Source: Arthrobacter sp. Leaf337
GTDB taxonomy: Bacteria > Actinomycetota > Actinomycetes > Actinomycetales > Micrococcaceae
Direction of reading: 5' to 3'
DNA: 64,000 nt
Assembly (NCBI RefSeq): GCF_001423745.1
Contig: NZ_LMPC01000012.1
Location: 428,166-492,165, forward strand
A program made the translations under genes and the position numbers. The notes under the pieces are model-generated. The model searched no databases. It was not told the DNA's origin and was given only the letters and a program-made list of their open reading frames with translations. This document shows, in pieces, positions 1 through 9,059 of the stretch. Positions within the stretch are counted from its first letter, which is position 1. The number at the start of each line of letters is the position of its first letter.

Positions 1-2113
1 ACAGGTTGGAACGCCACAGCACCAGGGTCCGCGGCCAGTTCTCCGGGGCATCCACGTCCTCGATCGCCGGGTTCAGCGTGCGGTTCTTGAGCGCGTCCGC
101 GATGTAGCCGGGGGTGTCCTTCGCGGTCCCGGCGGCGACGGCGGCCTCCGCCTCGTCCGCGAGGTCCAGCGGGTTGCGGTCGAACTGCGGGTAGAACGGC
201 ATCCAGCCCAGACGGGCGGACTGGGCCAGCGCGTCCGCGGTGTGCATGCCGTCCAGGGCCCCGGTGGACAGCGGGGACTTCAGCGCATCCGCGGAGTAGC
301 CGTCCTGCCGCCACTGGTCGGTGTGCATGTACCAGTAGCCGGTGCCGATCATGGTCCGCGGCGGACGTGACCAGTCCAGGGCGTTGGCCAGCGACACCCA
401 GCCGGTGGCCGGGCGGGTCTTTTCCTGCCCCACGTAATGCGCCCAGCCGCCGCCGTTGCGGCCCATGCAGCCAGTCAGCATCACCAGCGCCAGGACTGCG
501 CGATAGGTGGTGTCGCCGTGGAACCACTGGCAGATCCCGGCGCCCATGATGATCATGGACCGGCCTTTGGACTGCTCGGCGTTCCGGGCGAACTCCCTTG
601 CCACCCGGATGCAGGCCTGCGCGGGGACGCTGGTGATCTCCTCCTGCCAGGCCGGAGTGTAGGGCGTGGACGCGTCCTCGTAGCCGGCAGCCCACTCCCC
701 CGGGAGCCCGTCCCGGCCCACGCCGTACTGTGCCAGCATCAGGTCGAACACGGTGGTGACCAGCTGGCCTTCCACCTCAAGGACGGGCACGCCGCGGCGC
801 AGCACGCTCCCCTCCCCGCCGGCGTCCTCGAAGCACGGGAGCAGGATCTCGGCGCTTTCCCCGGACACCTCGCGGAGCGACAATGCGGGGTCGATCCCTT
901 CGAGGTCGAGGTTCCATTTGCCCTCGCCGCTGCCCGAATAGCGGAACCCCATGGAGCCGTTGGGCACTGCGGTCCGCCCGGTTTTCTTGTCGAACATCAC
1001 GGTGCGGAACGCAGCGTCCTCAGCCCCGGCTTCGGCCGGGAGGTCCCGGGCGGTGAGGAATTTCGACGGCGTCAGCGCGCCGTCGTCGTTCTTCACCAGC
1101 CGGACCAGGAACGGAAGGTCCGTGTACTGCCGGACATAGTCGGAGAAGAAGGGGACGTCCCGGTCCACGAAGAATTCCTTGAGCATGACGTGCCCCATGG
1201 CCATGGCCAGCGCGGCGTCCGTTCCGGCCTGGGCGGGGAGCCATTCGTCCGCGAACTTGGTGTTGTCCGCGTAGTCCGGGCTGACGGTGACCACCTTCGT
1301 GCCGCGGTACCGCACCTCGGCCATCCAGTGCGCGTCCGGGGTCCGGGTGACGGGGACGTTGGAGCCCCACATCATGAGGTAGCGCGCGTCCCACCAGTCG
1401 CCGGATTCCGGGACGTCGGTCTGGTCCCCGAACACCTGCGGGCTGGCCACGGGCAGGTCCGCGTACCAGTCGTAGAAGGACGTCATCACCCCGCCGATCA
1501 GCTGGATGAAGCGGGTTCCCACGGCGTGCGAAACCATGGACATCGCAGGGATCGGTGAGAATCCGGCGCAGCGGTCCGGCCCGTAGTTCTTGATCGTGTT
1601 CACGTGGGCGGCGGCCGCGATTTCGATCGCTTCCTGCCAGGAGACCCGGACCAGGCCGCCCTTGCCGCGGGCCTGCTGGTAGCGGCGGCGCCGCTCCGGG
1701 TCCCCCACGATGTCGGCAAAGGCCAGCACCGGGTCGCCGAGCCGGGCCTTGGCCTCGCGGTACATCTCGACGAGGACGCCGCGGGCGTACGGGAAGCGGA
1801 CGCGGGTGGGCGAGTAGGTGTACCAGGAGAAGGCCGCGCCGCGAGGGCAGCCCCTGGGTTCGTATTCCGGGCTGTCCGGGCCCACCGAGGGGTAGTCGGT
1901 CTGCTGTGATTCCCAGGTGATGATGCCGTCCTTGACGTACACCTTCCAGGAGCAGGAGCCGGTGCAGTTCACCCCGTGAGTGGAGCGGACCACCTTGTCG
2001 TGGCTCCAGCGGTCGCGGTAGAAGATGTCGCCCTTGCGGCCGCCCTCCCGGAACACCGCCCTGCCGTCGTCGGTCTGGTCCCATTTGGTGAAGAAACGGC
2101 CCAGCTTCAACAT
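1..2113 (-). CDS. narG: Respiratory nitrate reductase alpha subunit, NarG (partial, 3' end off the window)
   Basis: Catalytic molybdopterin subunit of the membrane-bound quinol:nitrate oxidoreductase, which reduces nitrate to nitrite. About 704 codons are visible from the start; the C-terminal part lies beyond base 1. The N-terminus begins MLKLGRFFTKWDQTDDGR, followed by the [4Fe-4S] ligand motif HGVNCTGSCSW (H-x3-C-x3-C) and, further on, EYEPRGCPRGAAFSW, all typical of NarG. Later blocks such as MMWGSNVPVTRTPDAHW and LVMLTGCMGRNGGGWAHY fit the molybdopterin oxidoreductase fold. I chose the ATG at 2113 because it starts this conserved N-terminus, although no strong Shine-Dalgarno is visible. 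narH, narJ and narI would be expected to follow beyond base 1. The assignment is secure; the start is less so. Confidence 0.95.
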   Translation of the reverse strand, partial: MLKLGRFFTKWDQTDDGRAVFREGGRKGDIFYRDRWSHDKVVRSTHGVNCTGSCSWKVYVKDGIITWESQQTDYPSVGPDSPEYEPRGCPRGAAFSWYTYSPTRVRFPYARGVLVEMYREAKARLGDPVLAFADIVGDPERRRRYQQARGKGGLVRVSWQEAIEIAAAAHVNTIKNYGPDRCAGFSPIPAMSMVSHAVGTRFIQLIGGVMTSFYDWYADLPVASPQVFGDQTDVPESGDWWDARYLMMWGSNVPVTRTPDAHWMAEVRYRGTKVVTVSPDYADNTKFADEWLPAQAGTDAALAMAMGHVMLKEFFVDRDVPFFSDYVRQYTDLPFLVRLVKNDDGALTPSKFLTARDLPAEAGAEDAAFRTVMFDKKTGRTAVPNGSMGFRYSGSGEGKWNLDLEGIDPALSLREVSGESAEILLPCFEDAGGEGSVLRRGVPVLEVEGQLVTTVFDLMLAQYGVGRDGLPGEWAAGYEDASTPYTPAWQEEITSVPAQACIRVAREFARNAEQSKGRSMIIMGAGICQWFHGDTTYRAVLALVMLTGCMGRNGGGWAHYVGQEKTRPATGWVSLANALDWSRPPRTMIGTGYWYMHTDQWRQDGYSADALKSPLSTGALDGMHTADALAQSARLGWMPFYPQFDRNPLDLADEAEAAVAAGTAKDTPGYIADALKNRTLNPAIEDVDAPENWPRTLVLWRSNL

Positions 2114-2230
2114 TGCATCTGATGCGGGTCCATCTAACCCCGCATGGGGTCCGGCAGCCATGCCCTCAAGCTAGGGTGCCGCGTGAACCCCCGGATAGGG
2201 CCGAACGGCACTAGCCCGCCCCCTTGGGCA

Positions 2231-2326
2231 GCGCGAACGGACACTTGAGCACCCGCCGCGCGCTTCAAGGGAGGGCCGCAAGTGCCCGTTCGCGCTCCGA
2301 CGCCGCGCGCTTCAAGGGAGGGCCGC
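2231..2326. repeat. Intergenic element with a long inverted repeat and a 26-bp direct repeat
   Basis: Between narG and pxpA. A 17-base arm at 2231-2247 (GCGCGAACGGACACTTG) is the reverse complement of 2279-2295 with one mismatch, with a 31-base loop. A 26-base sequence containing CGCGCTTCAAGGGAGGGCC occurs at 2254-2279 and again, identically, at 2301-2326. Transcripts could fold into a large hairpin. The arrangement looks like a dispersed intergenic (REP-like) element rather than a terminator, because no T-run follows. There is no coding potential. Confidence 0.7.
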
Positions 2327-2336
2327 GAACTACGTA

Positions 2337-3086
2337 CTAGGCGAAGGGTTCGAGCTCCACACCGGCGACTTCCAGGGCCTTGCGGACGGCGGCTGCCGTC
2401 TCCACGGAGCCGGGGGTGTCGCCGTGGAGGCACAGCGAATGCGGCTGCAGCCTGACCACCGTGCCGTCCACCGCCTCCACCTCGCCGTGAATGGCCAGGC
2501 GGACGGCGCGCTCGGCGATCTCCCCGGCGTCGACCAGGAACGCGCCGTCCGCTGAGCGCGGCACCAGCGACCCGTCCGGCAGGTAGGCGCGGTCCGCGAA
2601 GGCTTCATGGAACACGGGGTGGCCTGCCTCGGCGGCAAAGGACAGGAGTGCCGACCCCTGCAGGCCAAGGACGGGCAGTCCGGGATCGTAGGCCTGGATG
2701 GCCGCGATCACGGCGGAGGCCTGTTCGGCGTCGTGCACCGTACGGTCGTACAGCGCGCCGTGGACCTTGACGTAGTCCACGGATGCCCCGACGGCGTGCG
2801 CCACGCCGTCGAGCGCGCCGAGCTGGTACAGCACGGCCCCGAAGAGGTCGTCAAAGGTCATGTCAATGGACCGGAGGCCAAAACCGGGCAGGTCCGGGTA
2901 CCCGACGTGCGCGCCCACCCTGACATCCAGTTCAAAGGCCGCACGGCAGGTGTCCAGCATGGTGACGGGATCCCCGGCGTGCAGGCCGCAGGCCACGCTG
3001 GCGCTGGTGATGAGCGGGAACATGGCGGCGTCATCCCCCATGGTCCAGGTGCCGAAGGACTCCCCCAGGTCAGCGTTCAGATCCAA
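2337..3086 (-). CDS. pxpA: 5-oxoprolinase subunit A (LamB/YcsF family)
   Basis: 249 aa. The N-terminus DLNADLGESFGTW and the block ITSASVACGLHAGDP are signatures of the LamB/YcsF family; YVKVHGALY and SLCLHGDTPGSV are the other conserved blocks. Family members form part of the PxpABC ATP-dependent 5-oxoprolinase, which opens pyroglutamate to glutamate. pxpB and pxpC are not adjacent here. The start is a TTG at 3086, lying 17 bases inside the end of the upstream EcsC-family gene, with AAAGGCGGA upstream; this overlap suggests translational coupling. Length matches the family. Confidence 0.9.
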   Translation of the reverse strand: MDLNADLGESFGTWTMGDDAAMFPLITSASVACGLHAGDPVTMLDTCRAAFELDVRVGAHVGYPDLPGFGLRSIDMTFDDLFGAVLYQLGALDGVAHAVGASVDYVKVHGALYDRTVHDAEQASAVIAAIQAYDPGLPVLGLQGSALLSFAAEAGHPVFHEAFADRAYLPDGSLVPRSADGAFLVDAGEIAERAVRLAIHGEVEAVDGTVVRLQPHSLCLHGDTPGSVETAAAVRKALEVAGVELEPFA

Positions 3087-3960
3087 TGAATCCGCCTTTC
3101 AGTGTTGAGTCTCCGCCGGGGGTGCCGGAGCCGGGCGTATTGGTGCTGGCGTCAATAGCGGCCGGGGATCCGACGCTGCCGCCGGTATTGCCCGTGCCGG
3201 CAGCCCCGGGTGTCAGTTCGCCGGGGATCGTGTCCGGCATGGGGCCGAAAGCCTCCTTGGCGCTTGCGACGACGGCACGTCCCATAACGCGGTTGCCTAC
3301 GCCGCCCACCACGGCACCGACGCCGAACGGCAGTGCCCGGCCCAGGAGCGCCGTCCCCTGCCGCTGTAGCAGGTTGCGGAGGAACGCGCGCTGGATCCGG
3401 TCCCGCACCGAGCCGAAGCCGGGGAAAGAGGTCTTGCGGGCGAACGCGGAACCCCAGGCGTCCGTGGGGCCCTTGCTGCGGCCGGCGGCCTGGCCGCTCA
3501 GGCTTCCGAGGAGGGCGGTCCCTTCCTCGCCCAGCATGATGGCCATGACCAGGGTGGAGGCCTTCTCCGGGTCCACCATGCGGATGCCGTGCAGCTCGGC
3601 CAGGGACGTCGCGTACAGCGCGGTGGCCTCGAGGAAGCCGACGGTGGCTGCGGCGGAGAGGCCCAGGGCGGCCACGGTGCCGACGCCGGGGATGACGGCG
3701 GAACCACCGACAAGCGCGCCGCCGCCGGTCACGGCCAGCAGGTAGTCGCGTTCCAGCTTGTCCGCGAGCTGCGCCGCCGTGGCGCGCGGGTGCCTGCGCT
3801 GGAGCCGCCGGAGGTTGGCAAGCACCAGCGGGCGCTGGACCTCGACGGCCCGCAGCAGCATGCCGTGCAATCCGGGTTTGGGCTTGCCTTGGGAGTCGAA
3901 CACCGCCTTGTGCGCGGTTTTTTGTGCAATTCTCATTGCCGGGTTCTTCCGCATGGCCAT
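3070..3960 (-). CDS. EcsC family protein
   Basis: 296 aa from the ATG at 3960, which has AGGAAAGGTG upstream. The frame stays open to 4209, but that part would overlap the neighbouring gene and has no start signal. A Gly/Ala-rich hydrophobic stretch around residues 70-125 (GGSAVIPGVGTVAALG and what follows) followed by ELHGIRMVDPEK matches the EcsC family, membrane-associated proteins of unclear role first named from Bacillus. The C-terminus is a low-complexity Gly/Ser/Thr/Pro tail of about 50 residues. It precedes and overlaps pxpA, so the two are probably co-transcribed, although no functional link is evident. Confidence 0.8.
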   Translation of the reverse strand: MAMRKNPAMRIAQKTAHKAVFDSQGKPKPGLHGMLLRAVEVQRPLVLANLRRLQRRHPRATAAQLADKLERDYLLAVTGGGALVGGSAVIPGVGTVAALGLSAAATVGFLEATALYATSLAELHGIRMVDPEKASTLVMAIMLGEEGTALLGSLSGQAAGRSKGPTDAWGSAFARKTSFPGFGSVRDRIQRAFLRNLLQRQGTALLGRALPFGVGAVVGGVGNRVMGRAVVASAKEAFGPMPDTIPGELTPGAAGTGNTGGSVGSPAAIDASTNTPGSGTPGGDSTLKGGFIGSER

Positions 3961-4085
3961 CGTCACCTTTCCTGGAACGGGAACAAGCCGCCCGCTGTTG
4001 GTCGCAACCGCGGTTCGGAACCGTGATTGCTGCCGGGCAAGGACAGCTTGTGGCTGTCGCTCACCCTTAACACTAAGCCACCTTG

Positions 4086-4676
4086 CTACATGACCCAGGA
4101 CTCGGCCATCGCAATGTACGCGGACGACGACGGCCCCCGGGGCCCGGGATACACCGTAGGCGAACCGGGCCATTCCACCCCGAACTCCGACAGCCGCCCC
4201 GTGCTGCACGGAAGGTAGACATTCGCCAGGGCGGCGCTGGTTCCGCCGAGCTGGAAATCGGGCGACGAGAACTGGCGGCGGTCCAGGACGCCGCTGATCT
4301 CGAGCTCCGCCTTGCGCCCCACGGCCCGGAAGCCGCGGTCCACGTCCAGTTCAACGTCGAACTCGTCCTGGGTGTGGGTGATTTCCGAGAGCGGAAACCG
4401 GGCTGCCTCCGGAAAATAGCGGGTCAGTTCGTTGGCCAGGGTTTCGGCGAAGTAGCCGTTGGGGCCGTAGCTGCGCCAGCCCTGGCGGGTGGCCACCAGG
4501 AGGGCGTTGCCGCTGCCCCATCTGGACCACTCGGCCATCCAGAAGGAGGCGAAGCAACTGGCGGGTTCACCGGGGATATGGACGCCGTCGGGGTTAACGG
4601 GATGCAGCGCCAGGCCCGGGTTGCTGCCGATGAATGCCATGCTGCGGCGTGACGCGCCTGCCGGACTGTTCCCCAT
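4086..4676 (-). CDS. Conserved-looking hypothetical protein
   Basis: 196 aa; not recognised. It is soluble, with no signal peptide or membrane segment, and rich in Trp, Phe and Gly (for example FWMAEWSRWGSGNALLVATR and GWRSYGPNGYFAE). The central part alternates charged and hydrophobic residues (LSEITHTQDEFDVELDVD), suggesting a beta-rich fold. The start may be the ATG at 4676 or the internal ATG at 4640 (MAFIGSNPGL). It lies upstream of the EcsC gene on the same strand with a gap of about 125 bases, and is divergent from the MFS gene at 4749. Confidence 0.55.
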   Translation of the reverse strand: MGNSPAGASRRSMAFIGSNPGLALHPVNPDGVHIPGEPASCFASFWMAEWSRWGSGNALLVATRQGWRSYGPNGYFAETLANELTRYFPEAARFPLSEITHTQDEFDVELDVDRGFRAVGRKAELEISGVLDRRQFSSPDFQLGGTSAALANVYLPCSTGRLSEFGVEWPGSPTVYPGPRGPSSSAYIAMAESWVM

Positions 4677-4748
4677 ACGGAGAGCCTAGCCCGGCAGGGG
4701 TCGGCGGCAGCCGCGGCGCGGCCGGACGGGCAGGCCTAGACTAGGCTT

Positions 4749-6095
4749 ATGCCCACCCCCAGAGCCCTCCGGCCGTTTGTGCACCGGGAGTACCGGGTGC
4801 TGATCGCGGCGCTGGCCGTCTCCATTTTCGGCTCCGGAATGTGGGCTGTGGGCATGGTCTACCAGGTGATCCGCTTGGGCGGCGGTCCGCTTGAGCTGTC
4901 CCTTGTTGCCGCTGCAGGCAGCGTGGGACTGGTGGCGTTCGTCCTGGCGGGCGGGATCGCCGCGGACCGCGTGCCGCAGCGGCTTTTGATTATCGCCGTG
5001 GAAGGCACCAACCTCGCTGTGATTGCCGCCATCAGCGGGCTTGCCCTGGCCGGGTGGCTGCAGTTGTGGCACCTGGCCGTAGGCGCATTCGTGCTCGGCG
5101 TGGGAGCGGCGTTCTTCTTCCCGGCCTATTCGGCCATCCTGCCCAGGATCCTGCCGCCGGAGGACCTGCTGGCGGCCAACGGCATGGAGGGAACCCTGCG
5201 GCCCATCCTGCAGCAGGCGGCCGGTCCCGCCGTGGCCGGCATCCTGGTGGCCGCGTTATCCCCCTCGCACGCAGTCACGGGCGTGGCGGCATGCCACCTC
5301 CTCGCTTTCATCATCCTCAACTTCCTCGGCCAGCACGCGCTTGATGCGCCGGGCACGGGCACCGCCGGGACGGACCGCACCGCCGGCGGGGCCGTCGTCG
5401 AACGTACGGGCGGGGACGCCGTCGAACGCGCCAAAACGTCCTTCTTCCACGACCTCCGCGAGGGCGTCAGCTACACGGTCCGGACACCCTGGCTGTTGTG
5501 GACGCTGCTCTGGGCCTGCATCTCGGTGCTGTTCCTGATCGGCCCCATCGAGGTGCTGCTGCCGTTCGTTGTCCGCGACCAGCTGGGCGGCGACTCGCGC
5601 ATGTTCGGTTTCCTGCTGGCCGTGATGGGCGTAGGCGGTGCGGCCGCATCACTGGCCACGGCGTCCTTCGCGCTGCCGCGCCGCTACCTCACCGTGATGA
5701 TGGTTTCGTGGGGCGCCGGCAGCCTTCCACTCGCGGCGGTCGGGATCATGGACAGCTTCTGGACGGTCGCTGCGGCGCTGTTCATCTTCGGTGCCACAGG
5801 CGGCATCGGCATGGTCATCTGGGGGACGCTCCTGCAGCGCCGGGTTCCTGCCCATTTACTGGGCCGCGTTTCCAGCCTGGACTTCTTCGTGTCCCTGGCC
5901 CTGATGCCCGTCTCCATGGCGCTGGCCGGACCCGCTGCGGCCGTGCTGCCCACGTGGGTGATCTTCCTGGTGGCCGGCGGCGTCTGCCCCGTCATGGCCG
6001 TGGTGGCAATGGTGGTGGCCAGGATGCCGGCCGACGAACTGGCCCACCCGCTGGACCGCAGCGCCGGGGACCGGGAGCACGCGGACAGCCCGTAG
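4749..6095 (+). CDS. MFS transporter (DHA3/EntS-like exporter)
   Basis: 448 aa integral membrane protein with about 12 hydrophobic segments. The loop AGGIAADRVPQRLLI after the second or third helix is the MFS motif A, and the helix pattern resembles the EntS/DHA3 drug and siderophore exporters. A hydrophilic central loop (about residues 200-235, Thr/Gly-rich) separates the halves. The start codon has no Shine-Dalgarno; a TAGACT hexamer at 4737-4742 ends six bases before the ATG, as expected for a leaderless transcript. The substrate cannot be inferred, and no siderophore gene is adjacent. Confidence 0.8.
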   Translation: MPTPRALRPFVHREYRVLIAALAVSIFGSGMWAVGMVYQVIRLGGGPLELSLVAAAGSVGLVAFVLAGGIAADRVPQRLLIIAVEGTNLAVIAAISGLALAGWLQLWHLAVGAFVLGVGAAFFFPAYSAILPRILPPEDLLAANGMEGTLRPILQQAAGPAVAGILVAALSPSHAVTGVAACHLLAFIILNFLGQHALDAPGTGTAGTDRTAGGAVVERTGGDAVERAKTSFFHDLREGVSYTVRTPWLLWTLLWACISVLFLIGPIEVLLPFVVRDQLGGDSRMFGFLLAVMGVGGAAASLATASFALPRRYLTVMMVSWGAGSLPLAAVGIMDSFWTVAAALFIFGATGGIGMVIWGTLLQRRVPAHLLGRVSSLDFFVSLALMPVSMALAGPAAAVLPTWVIFLVAGGVCPVMAVVAMVVARMPADELAHPLDRSAGDREHADSP

Positions 6096-6115
6096 GCTGC
6101 TATGTCCCGCGGCTG

Positions 6116-6568
6116 CTACGCCTTGGCGGCTACGGGCAACGGCGGCACCTCAACCGGAGCCGCCGTCAACGCCTTCCGCAGGGCCAGGAAGAGCAGCACC
6201 AGGCCGGCGGTGAGCAGCATGTGCCCGGTGCCGGCAATCCCGGCCAGGGCTTTTGAACCGGCGTCCAAACCAGCCACGACCAGTGTTCCCTTGACCAGCA
6301 TCATCCCGCCGGTCACCACCACGCCGGCGTTCCAGATCCAGAAGAACCAGGCCGACAATCTCGGCGCCGCAGCGGAGATGGCGAAGGCCTTCTCCAGCAC
6401 GAGCACCAGCAACAAAACGATGAAGCCCAGCACCAGCCAGTGCGTGTGCACCAGGCCCAGCTGGGAGTCCCCGGTGAAGCCGTTGAGCTTGGTAAGTTCC
6501 CGATAGTAGAGGCCGGAGAGGACTCCGGCGATGGCATAGGCAAATGAGGCATGGAGGAGTTTTTTCAC
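6116..6568 (-). CDS. DUF2871 family membrane protein
   Basis: About 150 aa from the GTG at 6568 (reads KKLLHASFAYAIAGVLSGL). A further GTG at 6592 is also in frame. Four to five membrane helices. The pattern ASFAYAIAGVLSGLYYREL followed by GLVHTHWLVLGFI matches DUF2871, a family of small heme-copper-oxidase-like membrane proteins of unknown role. The His residues in LVHTHWLVLG are the conserved feature. It ends 21 bases from the convergent MFS gene. Function unknown. Confidence 0.75.
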   Translation of the reverse strand: MKKLLHASFAYAIAGVLSGLYYRELTKLNGFTGDSQLGLVHTHWLVLGFIVLLLVLVLEKAFAISAAAPRLSAWFFWIWNAGVVVTGGMMLVKGTLVVAGLDAGSKALAGIAGTGHMLLTAGLVLLFLALRKALTAAPVEVPPLPVAAKA

Positions 6569-6647
6569 TCCCCCAGTCTTTCGCCGGAACACGACGGCGG
6601 GATCAACCGTTCGGTTGATCCCGCGCGTCTGTTGGGACTACTACTGC

Positions 6648-9008
6648 TTAGCTGCGGGCGCGCACGATCGGGATGGACGCCGTCGGAAGCCCGCTCGGGA
6701 AGATGGTGGGCTCAGGCGCGCCGACAGGGGCCAGCGGCACCCGGGCAACGTCGTGGCCCACTGTGAGCAGCTCGCCGCGGACGTTGACGTCCAGGGGTTC
6801 GCCCTCGCGGATGCTGAGGCCGATGGACCCCTGGCCCAGCTCCACGAAGAGCAGGCGCCCCCGCACCTTGAGGTGGAAGGTCAGGCCCTCCCACTCGACG
6901 GGCAGCCTCGGATCGAAGAAGGGAACCTCGCCCTGGTCGCGGAGCCCCGCGAAGCCGCTGACAAGGGAACTCCACACACCGCCCGTCGAGGCAATGTGGA
7001 CGCCGTCGATCGTGTTGCCGTGGGTGTCGTCCAGGTCGATGTACAGCGCGTGCGTGAAGTGGTCCAGCGCGGCTTGGCTGTAGCCCACCTCAGCGGCCAT
7101 GATGCCCTGGACGCAGGCGGACAGGGTGGAGTCGCCGGTGGTGATCGGATCGTAGAAGTCGAACGCGCGCCGCTTTTCCTCCGGTGTGAAGTCCTGCCAC
7201 TGCAGGAACATCGCCAGCACGGTATCTGCCTGCTTGAGGACCTGGTGGCGGTAGATCACCAGCGGGTGGAAGTTCAGCAACAGGGGGTACTTGGACCGGG
7301 GCGTGCTCCAGTCCCACGGCTCCAGCGTCATGAAGTCGTTGTCCTGCGAGTACACCTCGAGGTCTTCGTCGTAGGGCAGCTGCATCCGGATGGCAGCCTG
7401 CTCCCAGAGTTCGCGTTCGGCGTCGTCGATCTCCGGGTGGTCCAGGGCCGCCGCGGTGCGCAGGTTGAACCTGGCCATGACGTTTGTGTAGAGGTTGTCA
7501 TTAACCACGGCTGTGTACTCGTCCGGGCCGGTAACGCCGTGGATGTGGAACAGGCCGTCCTTGCCGAAGAAGCCCAGGGAAACCCACATCCGGGCGGTCT
7601 CGATCAGCAGCTCCGAACCCATCCCGTGTTTGAAGTCCGCATCGCCGCTGGCCCAGATGTACCTGTTGGTGGCAAAGGCGATCGCGGCTGCGATGTGGAA
7701 CTGCGCGGTGCCGGCGGCGTAGTAGGCGCTTGCTTCGAGCCCGTTGATGGTGCGCCACGGGAACAGGGCTCCGTCCACGCTCAGTTCCTTGGCCCGGACC
7801 TTGGCGTCCGGCAGCATCTCGTGCCGGAACTCCAGGACCTGGCGGGCGTTGTCCGGGCTGGTGTACGTCAGGTACGGCAGCAGGTACACCTCCTGGTCCC
7901 AGAAGTAGTGGCCCTCGTAGCCTGAGCCGCTGACGCCCTTGGCCGGGATGCCGGCCACGTCCGCGCGGGCTGTGGCCTGGGCCAGCTGGAAGAGGTTCCA
8001 GCGGATGGCCTGCTGCAGTTCGGGCTGGCCGCCCACCACAATGTCCGTGGTGGCCCAGTATTCCCGGAAGTGCGCCTCGCTTTCGGCGAAGATCGCGCTG
8101 ACGGGCTGAAGCGCGTTCTCTGCCGCTTCCGAAGGGTCCTGCGCAGACCCGCCGTCCACGGCTCCCTCGCGGAAGGCCCGCGCCACGGCGTAGCTGGCGC
8201 TCTTCTCGAGCCGGAAGGGCTGGTCCGCCCCCACTGCGAGGACGTACCGGACGCTGCTGTCGTCCTGGTCCACCAGGGTCTCGAACGGCTGCACCTCGGC
8301 AGAGGTCCAGTGGTCCACGGCCAGGCCCACACGCTGCCTGGACTCGGCGGCTTCCCAGGACAGGCGGAGCGAGCCGTCCCCGCCGTCGAGCCTTACCGGC
8401 AGCAGGACGCGGCCGGCGTGCCGACCGGCGCGGCGCGGATCGTGGGTGGAGTGGTCCTCCACGGGCTGGTCCTGGCGGTTGACCACCGCGGACGTCACGT
8501 CCGCGTAAACGTCCCGGTCCGCGGCCACTTCGAGGCTGATGCCCAGGGTGCCGCGGGACTGGTAACCGACCGCCCGGCGCTCCGTGGTGGTCACGGTGGC
8601 CCCTGAGCGGCATTGCCAAGTGATCCGGCATTCGTAGATCCCGGTGGCGAAGTCAACGGACCGGCGGTAGTCCAGCACTGTCGATTCGCTCAGGGTCAGC
8701 GTTTCACCGTCGATGATCACGGTGAAGTTGTTGACGTCCGGGATGTAAAGGATCCGCTGGCCGGTGCGGGCGAAGCCGAAGGCATTCTCTGCGTGCTTGA
8801 TGTCCCAGGTTTCGTGGAAGCCGTTGATGAAGCTGCCGGGCAGGTCTGCGTCCGCGGAAGCCCAGTGGGCGCCGCGGATGCCGAGATGGCCGTTGCCCAG
8901 GCTGAAGAGCGTTTCCAGGGTTCCGGCGTTTCCGGGAAGGTGGACGGTTTCCACGAGCTGCCAGGGGTCGTTGGGGAAACGAGCACGGTCAGAGTTGATG
9001 AGTGCCAT
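6648..9008 (-). CDS. Glycoside hydrolase family 65 disaccharide phosphorylase (maltose/kojibiose/trehalose phosphorylase type)
   Basis: 786 aa cytoplasmic enzyme. The N-terminal domain starts at LVETVHLPGNAGTLETLFSL with GNGHLGIRG; the (alpha/alpha)6 catalytic domain carries YEGHYFWDQEVYLLP and the general acid Glu, about E497, in HGVTGPDEYTAVVNDNLY. A phosphate-binding region (HIASTGGVWSSLVSGF) is near residue 680. GH65 phosphorylases cleave a glucosyl disaccharide with phosphate to glucose and beta-glucose-1-phosphate. That product fits the beta-phosphoglucomutase encoded immediately upstream on the same strand (51-base gap). Which disaccharide is used cannot be decided by reading; maltose is favoured by the amylase locus sharing the operator. 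AAAGGAACC precedes the ATG. Confidence 0.88.
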   Translation of the reverse strand: MALINSDRARFPNDPWQLVETVHLPGNAGTLETLFSLGNGHLGIRGAHWASADADLPGSFINGFHETWDIKHAENAFGFARTGQRILYIPDVNNFTVIIDGETLTLSESTVLDYRRSVDFATGIYECRITWQCRSGATVTTTERRAVGYQSRGTLGISLEVAADRDVYADVTSAVVNRQDQPVEDHSTHDPRRAGRHAGRVLLPVRLDGGDGSLRLSWEAAESRQRVGLAVDHWTSAEVQPFETLVDQDDSSVRYVLAVGADQPFRLEKSASYAVARAFREGAVDGGSAQDPSEAAENALQPVSAIFAESEAHFREYWATTDIVVGGQPELQQAIRWNLFQLAQATARADVAGIPAKGVSGSGYEGHYFWDQEVYLLPYLTYTSPDNARQVLEFRHEMLPDAKVRAKELSVDGALFPWRTINGLEASAYYAAGTAQFHIAAAIAFATNRYIWASGDADFKHGMGSELLIETARMWVSLGFFGKDGLFHIHGVTGPDEYTAVVNDNLYTNVMARFNLRTAAALDHPEIDDAERELWEQAAIRMQLPYDEDLEVYSQDNDFMTLEPWDWSTPRSKYPLLLNFHPLVIYRHQVLKQADTVLAMFLQWQDFTPEEKRRAFDFYDPITTGDSTLSACVQGIMAAEVGYSQAALDHFTHALYIDLDDTHGNTIDGVHIASTGGVWSSLVSGFAGLRDQGEVPFFDPRLPVEWEGLTFHLKVRGRLLFVELGQGSIGLSIREGEPLDVNVRGELLTVGHDVARVPLAPVGAPEPTIFPSGLPTASIPIVRARS

Positions 9009-9059
9009 GGCTGTTGGGGTTCCTTTTGGCGTTGTGCAGGTGAGGGGCGTTTGGTCGGG

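Noticed and set aside
437..1558. 373-residue plus-strand reading frame opposite narG
   Set aside because: Ala/Gly/His/Pro-rich, with no family features; it is a shadow of the well-supported narG on the minus strand.
2254..2326. CRISPR-like direct repeat pair
   Set aside because: Only two copies of 26 bases with a 21-base gap and no cas genes; explained better as an intergenic repeat element.
3961..4209. N-terminal extension of the EcsC-family gene
   Set aside because: No ribosome binding site, and it would overlap the hypothetical gene; the ATG at 3960 has AGGAAAGG.
6648..9008. Naming the GH65 enzyme specifically maltose phosphorylase
   Set aside because: GH65 members acting on maltose, trehalose, kojibiose and nigerose share all the motifs visible here, so the substrate stays open.
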